From Anderseniella sp963698275 (GTDB lineage: Bacteria; Pseudomonadota; Alphaproteobacteria; Rhizobiales; Aestuariivirgaceae), in assembly GCA_963698275.1 (NCBI GenBank), contig CAVOQE010000009.1, positions 434,001 through 498,000 of the forward strand: a stretch of 64,000 nucleotides of DNA. Direction: 5' to 3'. The notes beneath the pieces were generated by a model that was given only the letters and a program-made list of their open reading frames with translations, made no database searches and was not told the DNA's origin. A program made the translations under genes and the position numbers. Shown here piece by piece: positions 37,126 through 46,788 of the stretch. Position 1 is the stretch's first letter, and each line of letters opens with the position of its first letter.

Positions 37126-38088
37126 ATGACATCCGCAAATCAGCCAATCCGGTTCAACGCTGCTGACGATGCTGCTGCGAAGATTGCCGCCTGGGTCGGA
37201 CATCTCGGCATCGAAAAGCAGGTCAGCCCGCACACGCTGGATGCCTATATCCGCGACATCACCCAATTTACCCGCTTTCTGTCTGATCATCTGGGCCGGC
37301 CTGCGTCCCTGCGCGATCTGGAAACCCTCAAACCCATGGACTTCCGCGCCTTCATGGCTGCGCGGCGCAATACCGGCGTTGAAAGTCGCACCTTGGCGCG
37401 GCAACTGTCAGCCATTCGCACCTTGTACCGCTGGTTTGACAATGAGGGCATTCTGCGCAACCCCGCCGTGGCCACATTGCGCTCGCCCAAACTGCCCCAT
37501 GCCATTCCGAAGCCGTTGCACAAAGAAGCTGCAAAACAGACGATGAAGCTGGTTGAGAACAATGTTTCCGGGGATGCCGAGCCCTGGATCATCGCCCGCG
37601 ACACGGCAGTCCTGATGCTGTTGTACGGCTGCGGGCTGCGCATATCGGAAGCCCTGAACCTGGACCGGCATGAAGCGCCTGTGGCGCCCAATGAAGATGT
37701 GCTGCGTATCCTCGGCAAGGGCAACAAGACCCGTCTGGTGCCGGTGCTGCCTGCTGCAGCCAGTGCCATACAGGATTATCTGGACCTGACGCCCGGCCTT
37801 GATCCGCAAGGCCCGTTGTTTATCGGCAAACGGGGCGGCAGGCTGAACGCCCGCAACATCCAGCTGCTGATGCAGAAACTGCGCTGTGCACTGTGCCTGC
37901 CGGATACCGCAACACCGCACGCGCTGCGCCACTCATTTGCCACCCACCTGCTGGGTGGCGGTGCCGACCTTCGCACCATTCAGGAACTGCTGGGTCATGC
38001 CAGCCTGTCCACCACACAGGTTTATACCGGAGTCGACCGCGAGCATCTTTTGGCGCAATACGACAAGGCCCATCCACGCGCCGGGTGA
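37126..38088 (+). CDS. xerC: Tyrosine recombinase XerC
   Basis: Site-specific recombinase that resolves chromosome dimers at dif with XerD, 320 residues. The core-binding SAM-like domain is residues about 12-110. The catalytic set is visible: Arg in GCGLRISEAL, Lys in KGNKTR, His/Arg in HALRHSFATH, His in LGHASL and the nucleophile Tyr in TTQVYT. Position near priA and lpdA is typical of xerC in Rhizobiales, which supports C over D. No dif site was recognised. Confidence 0.93.
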   Translation: MTSANQPIRFNAADDAAAKIAAWVGHLGIEKQVSPHTLDAYIRDITQFTRFLSDHLGRPASLRDLETLKPMDFRAFMAARRNTGVESRTLARQLSAIRTLYRWFDNEGILRNPAVATLRSPKLPHAIPKPLHKEAAKQTMKLVENNVSGDAEPWIIARDTAVLMLLYGCGLRISEALNLDRHEAPVAPNEDVLRILGKGNKTRLVPVLPAAASAIQDYLDLTPGLDPQGPLFIGKRGGRLNARNIQLLMQKLRCALCLPDTATPHALRHSFATHLLGGGADLRTIQELLGHASLSTTQVYTGVDREHLLAQYDKAHPRAG

Positions 38089-38144
38089 CGGTGATTTAAT
38101 TCCACTTGGCAACACGCCAGCGACGACCATATGCTCGCGCCATC

Positions 38145-39476
38145 ATGCTTCCCTTACCTGAATTCATCGAATCCGACACAGACCTGCCCGATACCGTTGA
38201 TGTCGTCATCATTGGCGGCGGCATCATCGGCACCTGCACCGCCCTGGAACTTGCCGAGCGCGGCCTGAAAGTTGCCCTGTTCGAGAAGGGCCGCATTGCC
38301 GGCGAACAGTCGGGCCGCAATTGGGGCTGGTGCCGACAGATGGGCCGCGACAGCCGCGAAATGCCGCTCATCGTGGAGTCGCTGCGGCTGTGGCGCAAGA
38401 TGAACGACCGCGCCGGCGCCGACACCGGCTTCAAGCAGTGCGGCATCGCCTATATGGAGCCTGATGAAAAGGGCCTGCAGCAACGCGAGGCATGGGCAGC
38501 AAAAAACGCGCAGCCGTTCCAGGTCAATTCGCGCATTGTCCGCGGCGAGGAACTCGACAAGCTGGTACCGGGCGCAAGCGCCAGGTTTTCAGGTGCCCTG
38601 TACACCGAAAGTGATGGACGTGCCGAACCGCAACGCGCCGCCCCTGCCATCGCACAGGCAGCCAGAAACAAGGGCGCACAGGTTTTCACCGGCTGGGCCG
38701 TCCGCGGCATTGAAACCGAGGCCGGCAAGGTGTCAGGCGTGATGACCGAGCGCGGCCGCGTCAAGTGCGCGTCGGTCGTGTATGCCGGTGGTGCCTGGTC
38801 ACGGCGCTTCCTGGGCAATCTCGGGCTCGACCTGCCGCAACTCATTACCTTGTCCAACGTACAGGCAACAGAACCGCTGGATCTGCCCTATGCAACGTCG
38901 TTTGCCGGTGGAAAGTACGCGGTGCGCAAACGCGCTGACGGCGGCTACACCATTGCCCACAATGCCGTCACGGTGTCCGACATCATCCCGGCTTCGTTCA
39001 AGTATCTGAAAGCCTTCCTGCCGGCGCTGCGCTCGGAATGGCCGCATCTGAAACTGCGCATCGGCAAGCGGTTTATCTCGGAAGCCATGCTGGCCTCACG
39101 CTGGTCCCTGGATGAAGTGTCGCCGTTTGAAAAAGTCCGCGTGCTTGACCCGAAGCCCGTCGACTGGGTACTGGAAGACTGCCTGAACGAACTGGCCGCA
39201 GATCATCCCGGGTTCAAGGGTGTCTCGATCACCAACAAGTGGGCCGGTGTGATTGACGTGACACCGGATGCAGTTCCGGTCATATCCGGGATCGATAAGG
39301 TACCGGGCCTTTACCTGGCAACCGGCTTTTCAGGGCACGGGTTCGGCATTGGTCCCGGTGCGGGTGAACTGATGGCGGACCTCGTCACCGGCAAGGCGCC
39401 CGTGGTGGACCCGGCACCGTTCAGCTATACGCGCATGATCGACGGCAGCAGGCTGATGCCCGAAACGGATATATGA
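38145..39476 (+). CDS. FAD-dependent amino acid oxidase/dehydrogenase (DadA-like)
   Basis: 443-residue flavoprotein of the DAO family. The dinucleotide-binding motif VVIIGGGIIGTCTALELAE is near residue 19-37, RNWGWCRQMGRD follows, and the C-terminal FAD signature is in GLYLATGFSGHGFGIGPGAG. It probably deaminates a D-amino acid, sarcosine or similar amine; there is no membrane-quinone marker to decide between oxidase and dehydrogenase. The start at 38145 is chosen over a TTG 13 codons earlier. It follows xerC by 56 bases and ends at a long repeat-filled gap. Confidence 0.88.
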   Translation: MLPLPEFIESDTDLPDTVDVVIIGGGIIGTCTALELAERGLKVALFEKGRIAGEQSGRNWGWCRQMGRDSREMPLIVESLRLWRKMNDRAGADTGFKQCGIAYMEPDEKGLQQREAWAAKNAQPFQVNSRIVRGEELDKLVPGASARFSGALYTESDGRAEPQRAAPAIAQAARNKGAQVFTGWAVRGIETEAGKVSGVMTERGRVKCASVVYAGGAWSRRFLGNLGLDLPQLITLSNVQATEPLDLPYATSFAGGKYAVRKRADGGYTIAHNAVTVSDIIPASFKYLKAFLPALRSEWPHLKLRIGKRFISEAMLASRWSLDEVSPFEKVRVLDPKPVDWVLEDCLNELAADHPGFKGVSITNKWAGVIDVTPDAVPVISGIDKVPGLYLATGFSGHGFGIGPGAGELMADLVTGKAPVVDPAPFSYTRMIDGSRLMPETDI

Positions 39477-39655
39477 CCGCAGCAATGGATTCCTTGGAAT
39501 GACGGGTGGACGAAGACAACTGGTCGGGTTTGCCTGCAGCAGTTCCAGATCGCGGAAGAACTCACCACCGCTGTCATCCCAGCGAAGGCTCACTGCTGTC
39601 CGGGAAAACTATTAAGGCTGGAATCCATACTTTGCGGCATGCTTTGTCGTTACTG

Positions 39656-39685
39656 GCATTGGATCCCCATTTTCATGGGGATGAC
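39656..39685 (+). repeat. 30-bp repeat unit, forward copy (hairpin)
   Basis: Inside the MITE-like element. Perfect inverted match to 39794-39823. Each unit itself folds (ATCCCCAT/ATGGGGAT around a 4-base loop), like the common interspersed palindromes of Alphaproteobacteria. Confidence 0.85.
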
Positions 39686-39793
39686 GGCAGCGATGATTTT
39701 CAATCCGGGGCACGAAGTGTGCTCTTGCCAGGCGCAGCTATCAGGCTGCTGGCGTGAGCGGAACAATTACCCGTTCTTTAACACGGCACTCTC

Positions 39794-39823
39794 GTCATCC
39801 CCATGAAAATGGGGATCCAATGC
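39794..39823 (-). repeat. 30-bp repeat unit, inverted copy (hairpin)
   Basis: Exact reverse complement of 39656-39685, 108 bases away. The two arms could pair with each other as well as fold individually. Confidence 0.85.
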
Positions 39824-40041
39824 TGGTGCAAACAAGTAACAGTTGGTAGATAGATTCCTGCCTTGACGGCGCACACTGCTGTCCGGGCAATCACAAATTG
39901 TGGGCGAAGAACCAAGTGCAACACTGACAAGTGTCAATAAATACAATTGAATTCAAACGCTTGGCACACACCGACAAATTTTCCCGGACAGCAGTGCGCG
40001 AAGGCTGGGATCCAACGTCCATACAGATAATCGTTTTGCAG

Positions 40042-41439
40042 TTATGAATGGATGGCGCGCTTGTCGACGGCGAGGGCTGCTTCCTTGACCGCTTCCGACA
40101 GGGTCGGATGCGCATGACAGGTCCGCGCCAGGTCTTCCGACGAGCCGCCGAACTCCATCAGCACGGCGCATTCATGGATCAGTTCACCGGCCTGCGGTCC
40201 AAGAATGTGCACACCCAGCACCTGGTCAGTCCTGGCATCGGCCAGCACTTTCACAAACCCGTCCGTTGTCTGGTTTGCCTTGGCGCGGCCGTTGGCCATG
40301 AACGGAAAAGAGCCTGACGTGTAGGCCACGCCTTCATCCTTCAGTTCATCCTCGGTTTTACCCACCGATGCGACTTCCGGGTAAGTGTAGACCACGCCGG
40401 GAATGATACCGTAATTGACATGGCCCGCCTGACCGGCCAGCAGTTCCGCCAGCGCGACGCCTTCTTCCTCGGCCTTGTGGGCCAGCATGGCACCGCGCAC
40501 CACGTCTCCGATAGCGAAAATACCCGGAACATTGGTGGCAAAGTGATCGTCCACGATAACCCGCTTGCGCTCATCCAGCGCAACGCCTGCGTCTTCCAGC
40601 CCCAAACCGTCGGTGTAGGGCACGCGGCCGATCGCCACCAGCACGATGTCCGCCTCAAGGGTTTCAGCGTCACCACCCTTGGCCGGCTCAATGGTCACCT
40701 TGACCCCTGATTTCAAAGTCTTGGCACCGGTCACCTTGGACCCGAGCTTGAACTCGAAACCCTGCCTGCCAAGCATGACCCTGAACTTCTTGGCGACTTC
40801 GCTGTCCATGCCCGGTAAAATGCGGTCAAGGTATTCAACCACGGTCACCCTGGCTCCAAGCCTGCGCCATACCGAACCCAGTTCGAGCCCGATAACGCCG
40901 GCACCCACCACCACCATGTGGCCCGGCACCTTGGTCAGTTCCAGCGCGCCGGTAGAAGACACGATCTGCTTTTCGTCGATGTCTATGCCCGGCAGTTGGG
41001 CCACATCAGATCCGGTTGCAATGCAGATGTTCTTGGTTTCCAGAACCTGGGCATCCCCTTTTTCGGGCGTCACCTCGACCTTGCCCGCACCGAGAATCTT
41101 GCCGGTGCCATGGAACGCATCGATCTTGTTTTTCTTGAGCAGGAACTCGATACCCTTGGTATTGCCGTCAATGGCCTCCTGCTTGAATTTCAACATCTGC
41201 TTCATGTCGACCTTGGGTGTCGATACCTTGATACCCATGTTCTGGAACGCGTGTCCGGCTTCTTCGAAAAGTTCCGACGCGTGCAGCAATGCCTTGGACG
41301 GTATGCAGCCGACATTCAGGCAGGTACCGCCATGGGCGGCGCGTTTTTCAACAACGGCGACTTTCATGCCCAGCTGCGCAGCACGAATGGCTCCCACATA
41401 GCCGCCGGGGCCTGTGCCGATTACTACAAGATCGTACAT
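40042..41439 (-). CDS. lpdA: Dihydrolipoyl dehydrogenase (E3)
   Basis: FAD enzyme that reoxidises dihydrolipoyl groups with NAD+, 465 residues. FAD motif VIGTGPGGYVGAIRAAQLG at the N-terminus, the redox disulfide in GGTCLNVGCIPSK, a second Rossmann motif (VVGAGVIGLELGSVWRRLG), and the dimer-domain His-Glu pair near HAHPTLSEA. Last gene of the run mdh-sucC-sucD-odhA-odhB-lpdA, 11 bases after odhB, so it is the E3 dedicated to 2-oxoglutarate dehydrogenase and perhaps shared with other complexes. Confidence 0.97.
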   Translation of the reverse strand: MYDLVVIGTGPGGYVGAIRAAQLGMKVAVVEKRAAHGGTCLNVGCIPSKALLHASELFEEAGHAFQNMGIKVSTPKVDMKQMLKFKQEAIDGNTKGIEFLLKKNKIDAFHGTGKILGAGKVEVTPEKGDAQVLETKNICIATGSDVAQLPGIDIDEKQIVSSTGALELTKVPGHMVVVGAGVIGLELGSVWRRLGARVTVVEYLDRILPGMDSEVAKKFRVMLGRQGFEFKLGSKVTGAKTLKSGVKVTIEPAKGGDAETLEADIVLVAIGRVPYTDGLGLEDAGVALDERKRVIVDDHFATNVPGIFAIGDVVRGAMLAHKAEEEGVALAELLAGQAGHVNYGIIPGVVYTYPEVASVGKTEDELKDEGVAYTSGSFPFMANGRAKANQTTDGFVKVLADARTDQVLGVHILGPQAGELIHECAVLMEFGGSSEDLARTCHAHPTLSEAVKEAALAVDKRAIHS

Positions 41440-41450
41440 GATTTTATCCC

Positions 41451-42668
41451 TTACAGGTCAAGCACCAGGCGCTCAGGGTCTTCCAGTGAATCTTTCACCC
41501 GCACCAGGAAGGTCACGGCTTCCTTGCCGTCAACGATACGGTGATCATAGGACAGGGCCAGGTACATCATCGGCCGTATCTTCACTTCACCGTTCACCGC
41601 CATCGGGCGTTCCTGAATCTTGTGCATGCCGAGGATGCCCGACTGCGGCGCGTTCAGGATCGGCGTCGACATAAGCGAGCCGTACACACCGCCATTGGAA
41701 ATCGTGAAGGTGCCACCCTGCATGTCCGCCATGGATAGCTGGCCGTCGCGCGCCAGGCCGCCGAGACGGCTGATGTCTTTTTCCACCTCGGCAATCGACA
41801 TGTCATCGGCATTGCGCACCACCGGCACCACCAGGCCCTTGGCGGTACCCACCGCCACGCCGACATGGCAGAAATTCTTGAATACGATATCAGTGCCGTC
41901 GATCTCGGCATTGACCGCCGGGACTTCTTTCAGCGCATGGCACACGGCCTTGGTGAAGAAGCCCATGAAGCCAAGTTTCACGCCGTGCTTTTTCTCAAAC
42001 AATTCCTTGTAGCGCTTGCGCAGATCCATGACCGCGCTCATGTCCACCTCGTTGAAGGTGGTCAGCATGGCAGCTGTATCCTGGGCATCTTTCAAGCGCC
42101 GCGCAATTGTCTGGCGCAGACGGGTCATCTTCACCCGCTCTTCGCGTGGTGCATCGTCAGCCGAAGAAGGTGCGCGCGCTGCAGGTGCAGACGCCGGCGC
42201 CTTGGCACCTTTTTCAAGCGCTTCCAGCACATCGCCCTTCAATACCTGACCACGCTTGCCGGAGCCTGCGACCTGGTCAGCCGACATGTTGTTTTCAGCC
42301 AGCATCTTGGCGGCAGACGGTGCCGCTACGACAGCCGGCGCACCGCCACCGCCGGTTTCCTTGCCGGCAGGTGCAGGCGCAGCTTCAGCCGGTTTTTCCG
42401 CCGCTGCCGGTTTTGCAGGTGCAGCGCCGTCACCGTCGGCAACGGTTCCCAGCAGCGCGCCAACTTCAACCGTATCGCCTTCCTGGACGAGGATTTCGCC
42501 CATGACGCCCGCTGCAGGAGCCGGCACCTCGACGGTGACCTTGTCGGTCTCAAGTTCCACCAGCGGCTCATCGGCGGCAATTGCCTCGCCTGGTTTTTTA
42601 AACCACTGGCCTATTGTGGCCTCCGTTACGGATTCACCCAGCGTTGGCACCCGGATTTCATTCGACAT
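41451..42668 (-). CDS. odhB: 2-oxoglutarate dehydrogenase E2 (dihydrolipoyl succinyltransferase)
   Basis: Core enzyme of the 2-oxoglutarate dehydrogenase complex, 405 residues. One lipoyl domain (lysine in ELETDKVTVEV), an Ala/Pro linker, the E1/E3-binding domain (AAKMLAENNMSADQVAGSGK) and the catalytic domain ending with DHRIVDGKEAVTFL, where the His and Asp are catalytic. The ATG at 42668 is preferred, with AGGA eight bases upstream; a GTG precedes it by one codon. It follows odhA by about 100 bases. Confidence 0.97.
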   Translation of the reverse strand: MSNEIRVPTLGESVTEATIGQWFKKPGEAIAADEPLVELETDKVTVEVPAPAAGVMGEILVQEGDTVEVGALLGTVADGDGAAPAKPAAAEKPAEAAPAPAGKETGGGGAPAVVAAPSAAKMLAENNMSADQVAGSGKRGQVLKGDVLEALEKGAKAPASAPAARAPSSADDAPREERVKMTRLRQTIARRLKDAQDTAAMLTTFNEVDMSAVMDLRKRYKELFEKKHGVKLGFMGFFTKAVCHALKEVPAVNAEIDGTDIVFKNFCHVGVAVGTAKGLVVPVVRNADDMSIAEVEKDISRLGGLARDGQLSMADMQGGTFTISNGGVYGSLMSTPILNAPQSGILGMHKIQERPMAVNGEVKIRPMMYLALSYDHRIVDGKEAVTFLVRVKDSLEDPERLVLDL

Positions 42669-42770
42669 CACGTCCGTCCTTTAAAGACTGCTGCAGGCCT
42701 GATTGGAACAGGGCTGAAACAAACATACAAAAATCAAACTGTCAGGGCGTTCAACGTCGCCAAAACTCAC

Positions 42771-45737
42771 CTAACCCAGTTTTCCGTCACCAAGCGCCGC
42801 TTCAAGAAACGCAGCCAGTTCCTTCAGATGGCGGCTCATCAATCCGGTCGCCGTAGAGGCCGACGCAGGCCTGCCGGCATAGCCGGGCCGGCGGTGCTTT
42901 GCTTCAATCCGGTTCAGCACCCATTCCATATAGGGCTGAATGAACGTCCACGATCCCATGTTCTGCGGTTCTTCCTGACACCACATGATCTCGGCGTCCT
43001 TGAAGCGCGCAAGCTCATTCACCAGCGCTTTCGCCGGGAACGGATACAACTGCTCCACGCGCATCAGGTAAATATCATTCAGGCCGCGTTTCTCGCGCTC
43101 TTCATGCAGATCGTAGTAGACCTTGCCGGTGCACAGCACGACGCGACGGATCTTCTCGTCCTTCACCAGCTTGACGGGTGAGTCCTTGTTATATTCCGCA
43201 TCATCCCACAACACCCGGTGGAACGACGAGTCAGGGCCCATTTCATCCAGTGTCGAAACGCACTTCTTGTGACGAAGCAGTGACTTCGGCGTCATCAGAA
43301 TAAGCGGCTTGCGGAAATCCCGGCGCATCTGGCGGCGCAGAATGTGGAAATAGTTGGCAGGTGTCGTACAATTTGCCACCTGCATGTTGTCTTCGGCACA
43401 CATCTGCAGGAAGCGTTCAAGCCGCGCCGAAGAGTGCTCCGGTCCCTGGCCTTCATAGCCGTGCGGCAGCAGGCACACGAGACCCGACATGCGCAGCCAT
43501 TTGCGCTCACCGGACGACAGGAACTGGTCAAAAATAACCTGCGCCCCATTGGCAAAATCGCCAAACTGGGCTTCCCACAACACCAGCGTGCTCGGTTCTG
43601 CCAGCGTGTAGCCATACTCAAAGCCCAGCACGGCCTCTTCCGACAGCATGGAGTTGATGATCTCGAAGTCGTTGGTTTTCTCGCCGCTTAAATGTTTCAA
43701 AGGCGAATAACGGCGCTCGGTCTGCTGGTCAATCCACACGGCATGGCGTTGCGAGAACGTGCCACGCTCCACATCCTGCCCGGACAACCGGACCCTGCTG
43801 CCATCTTCGAGCAGGGTTGCAAACGCCAGCGATTCAGCCGTCGCCCAGTCCAGGCCGGTGCCGGCCTTCATCACCTTCAGACGACCGTCAATCACCCGCT
43901 TCAGGGTACGGTGGATGTTGAAGTCTTCGGGAACGGTATACATCTGCTCGCCAAGCTTCTTCAGTTTCTTGGCATCCACTCCGGTCTGACCCTTGCGCGG
44001 GTCATCATCTATCTTGGTTGTCTTCAGGCCTGACCAGCGTCCGTCCAGCCAGTCGGCCTTGTTGGGCTTGTAGTTGTCGGAGGCTTCGAAATCATCTTCC
44101 AGCCTGCTGCGGAATGCCGCCTTCATTTCCGTATAGTCGGTCTCGCTCATCGAACCTTCATCGATCAATCGCTGAGCATAAAGCTGCGCCACCGGCGTGT
44201 GCTTCGAAATCCGGCGGTACATGACCGGCTGGGTGAAGGCCGGCTCATCGGCCTCGTTGTGGCCAAAGCGGCGATAGCAGAACATGTCGAGGACAACAGG
44301 GTGACCGAAGGTCTGACGGAACTCCGTGGCGATCTTGGCGGCGTAGACGACGGCTTCGGGATCATCCCCGTTGACATGGAAAATCGGTGCCTCGATCATC
44401 TTGGCCACATCGGACGGATAAGGTGACGACCGCGCCAGGATCGGGCTGGTGGTGAATCCGATCTGGTTGTTGATGATGAAGTGAATGGACCCGCCCGAAC
44501 GGTGGCCCTTCAGGCCCGACAGGCCGAAACATTCCGCCACCACGCCCTGGCCTGCAAATGCTGCATCGCCATGGATCAACAAAGGCATGACCTTGGAGCG
44601 GTCCCTGCCAAGCTGGTCCTGTTTGGCGCGTGCCTTGCCCAGCACGACCGGATCAACGATCTCGAGATGAGACGGATTGGCGGTCAGCGACAAATGCACC
44701 TTGTTGTTGTCAAACTCCCGGTCGGACGATGACCCCAGGTGATACTTCACATCACCGGATCCTTCGACTTCTTCAGGCGTGGACGAGCCACCCTTGAACT
44801 CGTGGAAGATGGCCGTGTACGGCTTGCCCATCACATTGGCCAGCACGTTCAGCCGGCCGCGGTGCGCCATGCCCAGCACAATCTCACTGACGCCCATATT
44901 GCCGCCGCGCTTGATGATCTGCTCCAGCGCCGGCACGATAGATTCACCGCCGTCCAGGCCAAACCGCTTGGTGCCGGTATATTTCACATTGAGATAGGCT
45001 TCAAAACCTTCGGCCTCGATGAGCTTGTTGAGAATGGCTTTCTTGCCGGGAACCGTAAACTCGATGGATTTGCCGGGACCTTCAATGCGCTCCTGCAACC
45101 ATGCCTTGTGGCGCGGATCGGACATGTGCATGAACTCAACCGCCATGGTCGAGCAATAGGTCGATTTCAGAATGGCCACAATCTGGTTGATGGTGGCGCG
45201 CTCCAGACCCAGCACGTTATCAATAAAGATCTCGCGATCAAAGTCCTCCGGTCCGAAACCATATGATGCCGGATCCAGTTCAGGATGTGGTTGTTTTTCA
45301 CGCAGGTTCAGCGGGTCAAGATCCGCAATCAGATGCCCGCGCATGCGGTAGGCACGGATCATCATCAGGGCGCGCACTGAATCCAGTGTTGCCTTGCGCA
45401 GCTCGTCGACGTCAAGCGCGCTGCCGGATTTGGCCGCCTTTCCCGCCAGTTTGCCGCCGATTGACTGCTCTACGGCAGGCCAGTCACCGTCAAGTACTGA
45501 CACCATTTCACCATTGAGCGGCTGCGGCCAGTCTGACCGGGCCCAGCTCGGGCCGTCGGCTTTCGCCGCAACATCTGCCGGATCATCTCCGAGATTTGCG
45601 AAGAAGTCCTGCCAACCGGAATCTACCGAGTTCGGGTCACGCTCGTAAGCAGCTTGCAGTTGTTCGATGAATTGGGCGTTTCCGCCGTAAAGGAATGACG
45701 TTTGTTCGAACACGTCGTTCACGTCTGTCTTGGCCAT
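42771..45737 (-). CDS. odhA: 2-oxoglutarate dehydrogenase E1
   Basis: Thiamine-diphosphate enzyme that decarboxylates 2-oxoglutarate and succinylates E2, 988 residues. It starts MAKTDVNDVFEQTSFLYGGN at 45737; the open frame extends 25 codons further without reason. Cofactor-site markers include GMAHRGRLNVLANV and HGDAAFAGQGVVAE, and the C-terminal domain ends near GRPASASTATGLMSRH. It is the sucA equivalent, between sucD and odhB. Confidence 0.97.
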   Translation of the reverse strand: MAKTDVNDVFEQTSFLYGGNAQFIEQLQAAYERDPNSVDSGWQDFFANLGDDPADVAAKADGPSWARSDWPQPLNGEMVSVLDGDWPAVEQSIGGKLAGKAAKSGSALDVDELRKATLDSVRALMMIRAYRMRGHLIADLDPLNLREKQPHPELDPASYGFGPEDFDREIFIDNVLGLERATINQIVAILKSTYCSTMAVEFMHMSDPRHKAWLQERIEGPGKSIEFTVPGKKAILNKLIEAEGFEAYLNVKYTGTKRFGLDGGESIVPALEQIIKRGGNMGVSEIVLGMAHRGRLNVLANVMGKPYTAIFHEFKGGSSTPEEVEGSGDVKYHLGSSSDREFDNNKVHLSLTANPSHLEIVDPVVLGKARAKQDQLGRDRSKVMPLLIHGDAAFAGQGVVAECFGLSGLKGHRSGGSIHFIINNQIGFTTSPILARSSPYPSDVAKMIEAPIFHVNGDDPEAVVYAAKIATEFRQTFGHPVVLDMFCYRRFGHNEADEPAFTQPVMYRRISKHTPVAQLYAQRLIDEGSMSETDYTEMKAAFRSRLEDDFEASDNYKPNKADWLDGRWSGLKTTKIDDDPRKGQTGVDAKKLKKLGEQMYTVPEDFNIHRTLKRVIDGRLKVMKAGTGLDWATAESLAFATLLEDGSRVRLSGQDVERGTFSQRHAVWIDQQTERRYSPLKHLSGEKTNDFEIINSMLSEEAVLGFEYGYTLAEPSTLVLWEAQFGDFANGAQVIFDQFLSSGERKWLRMSGLVCLLPHGYEGQGPEHSSARLERFLQMCAEDNMQVANCTTPANYFHILRRQMRRDFRKPLILMTPKSLLRHKKCVSTLDEMGPDSSFHRVLWDDAEYNKDSPVKLVKDEKIRRVVLCTGKVYYDLHEEREKRGLNDIYLMRVEQLYPFPAKALVNELARFKDAEIMWCQEEPQNMGSWTFIQPYMEWVLNRIEAKHRRPGYAGRPASASTATGLMSRHLKELAAFLEAALGDGKLG

Positions 45738-45836
45738 GTTACCTACTCTGCCGGACAAAGCCTGCAGTGAGCCTTTATGAATTTGCCTTGGCGTGAACTG
45801 AAAACAGTCCACGCCGAGTCAACATAGCCGTTTTTG

Positions 45837-46739
45837 CTAGGCTTTCAACCGCTGAGCGAGTGTTTTGCCTAACGTGGCCGGAGAATCTGCAATTGCGATA
45901 CCCGCGGTGCGCATTGCCTCGATCTTGTCTTCGGCTCCACCCTTGCCGCCGGAGATAACCGCACCAGCATGACCCATGGTGCGGCCGGGCGGTGCAGTGC
46001 GACCGGCAATAAACCCTGCGACCGGTTTTGCCCGGCCCTTCTTCGCTTCATCCGCAATGAACTGGGCTGCTTCTTCTTCTGCCGAACCGCCAATCTCACC
46101 GATCATGATAATTGACTTGGTTTCATCATCGGCCAGGAACATCTCAAGCACATCGATGAACTCTGTGCCCTTCACCGGGTCACCGCCAATACCGACCGCC
46201 GTCGTCTGGCCAAGTCCCTCATTGGTTGTCTGGAATACCGCCTCATAAGTCAGCGTGCCTGAGCGCGACACAACGCCAACCGATCCCTTGGAGAAGATGT
46301 TGCCGGGCATGATGCCGATCTTGCACTCGTCAGGTGTCAGAATGCCCGGGCAGTTGGGTCCGACGAGCCGCGAATTCGATTTTTCGAGCCGCGCCTTCAC
46401 TTTCACCATATCCATGACCGGCACACCTTCGGTGATGCACACGATGAGCGGGATTTCGGCTTCGATTGCCTCGATGATCGCGGCGCCTGCACCTGCCGGC
46501 GGCACGTACACAACCGACGCATCGGCGCCGGTTGCCTGCTTGCCTTCTGCCACACTTGCAAAAACCGGCAGCGTCTCGCCGCCCTGGCCCGTCCATGTCT
46601 CACCACCCTTTTTCGGATGGATCCCGCCCACCATCTGCGTACCGTGATAGGCAAGCGCCTGTTCGGTATGGAACGTACCGGTCTTGCCGGTCAGCCCCTG
46701 CACGAGAACTTTGGTGGTCTTGTCGATAAGAATGGACAT
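45837..46739 (-). CDS. sucD: Succinyl-CoA synthetase alpha subunit
   Basis: Converts succinyl-CoA to succinate with formation of ATP or GTP together with SucC. 300 residues. CoA-binding Rossmann domain (LVQGLTGKTGTFHTEQALAY), and the phosphorylated histidine in MGHAGAVISGGKGG near residue 250. It is separated from sucC by an unrelated secreted-protein gene, which is unusual. Confidence 0.97.
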   Translation of the reverse strand: MSILIDKTTKVLVQGLTGKTGTFHTEQALAYHGTQMVGGIHPKKGGETWTGQGGETLPVFASVAEGKQATGADASVVYVPPAGAGAAIIEAIEAEIPLIVCITEGVPVMDMVKVKARLEKSNSRLVGPNCPGILTPDECKIGIMPGNIFSKGSVGVVSRSGTLTYEAVFQTTNEGLGQTTAVGIGGDPVKGTEFIDVLEMFLADDETKSIIMIGEIGGSAEEEAAQFIADEAKKGRAKPVAGFIAGRTAPPGRTMGHAGAVISGGKGGAEDKIEAMRTAGIAIADSPATLGKTLAQRLKA

Positions 46740-46788
46740 CGCTTCACTTCTTTCTGTCGTTCGGCACTTCCAGCAGAAGCACCAGGCA

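Larger units (their letters stand above)
39591..39996. mobile_element. 406-bp element with 18-bp inverted ends (MITE-like)
   Basis: The left end CACTGCTGTCCGGGAAAA (39591-39608) is an exact inverted copy of the right end (39979-39996). GCGAAGGCT sits immediately before the left end (39582-39590) and again one base after the right end (39998-40006), as expected for a 9-base target duplication. Removing the element and one duplicate restores a perfect ATCCCAGC-GAAG-GCTGGGAT palindrome. It is too short for a transposase, so it is a non-autonomous element or deletion remnant. A third end-like sequence (CACTGCTGTCCGGG) lies inside at 39874-39887. Confidence 0.7.
39477..40041. other. Repeat-rich intergenic region, no genes
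   Basis: 565 bases between the DadA-like gene and lpdA without a supportable coding frame. It contains a 406-base element with inverted ends (39591-39996), two 30-base inverted hairpin units, and flanking palindromic repeats of the GTCATCCCAGCGAAGGCTGG type. Near 39486-39510 there is another degenerate unit (ATTCCTTGGAATGACGGG). Confidence 0.8.

Noticed and set aside
36500..38100. dif site near xerC
   Set aside because: No 28-bp dif-like sequence with two 11-bp arms was recognised; xerC is usually not next to dif.
39477..40041. Possible CRISPR array in the repeat-rich gap
   Set aside because: The repeats are inverted, of different lengths and irregularly spaced, with no spacer pattern and no cas genes nearby.
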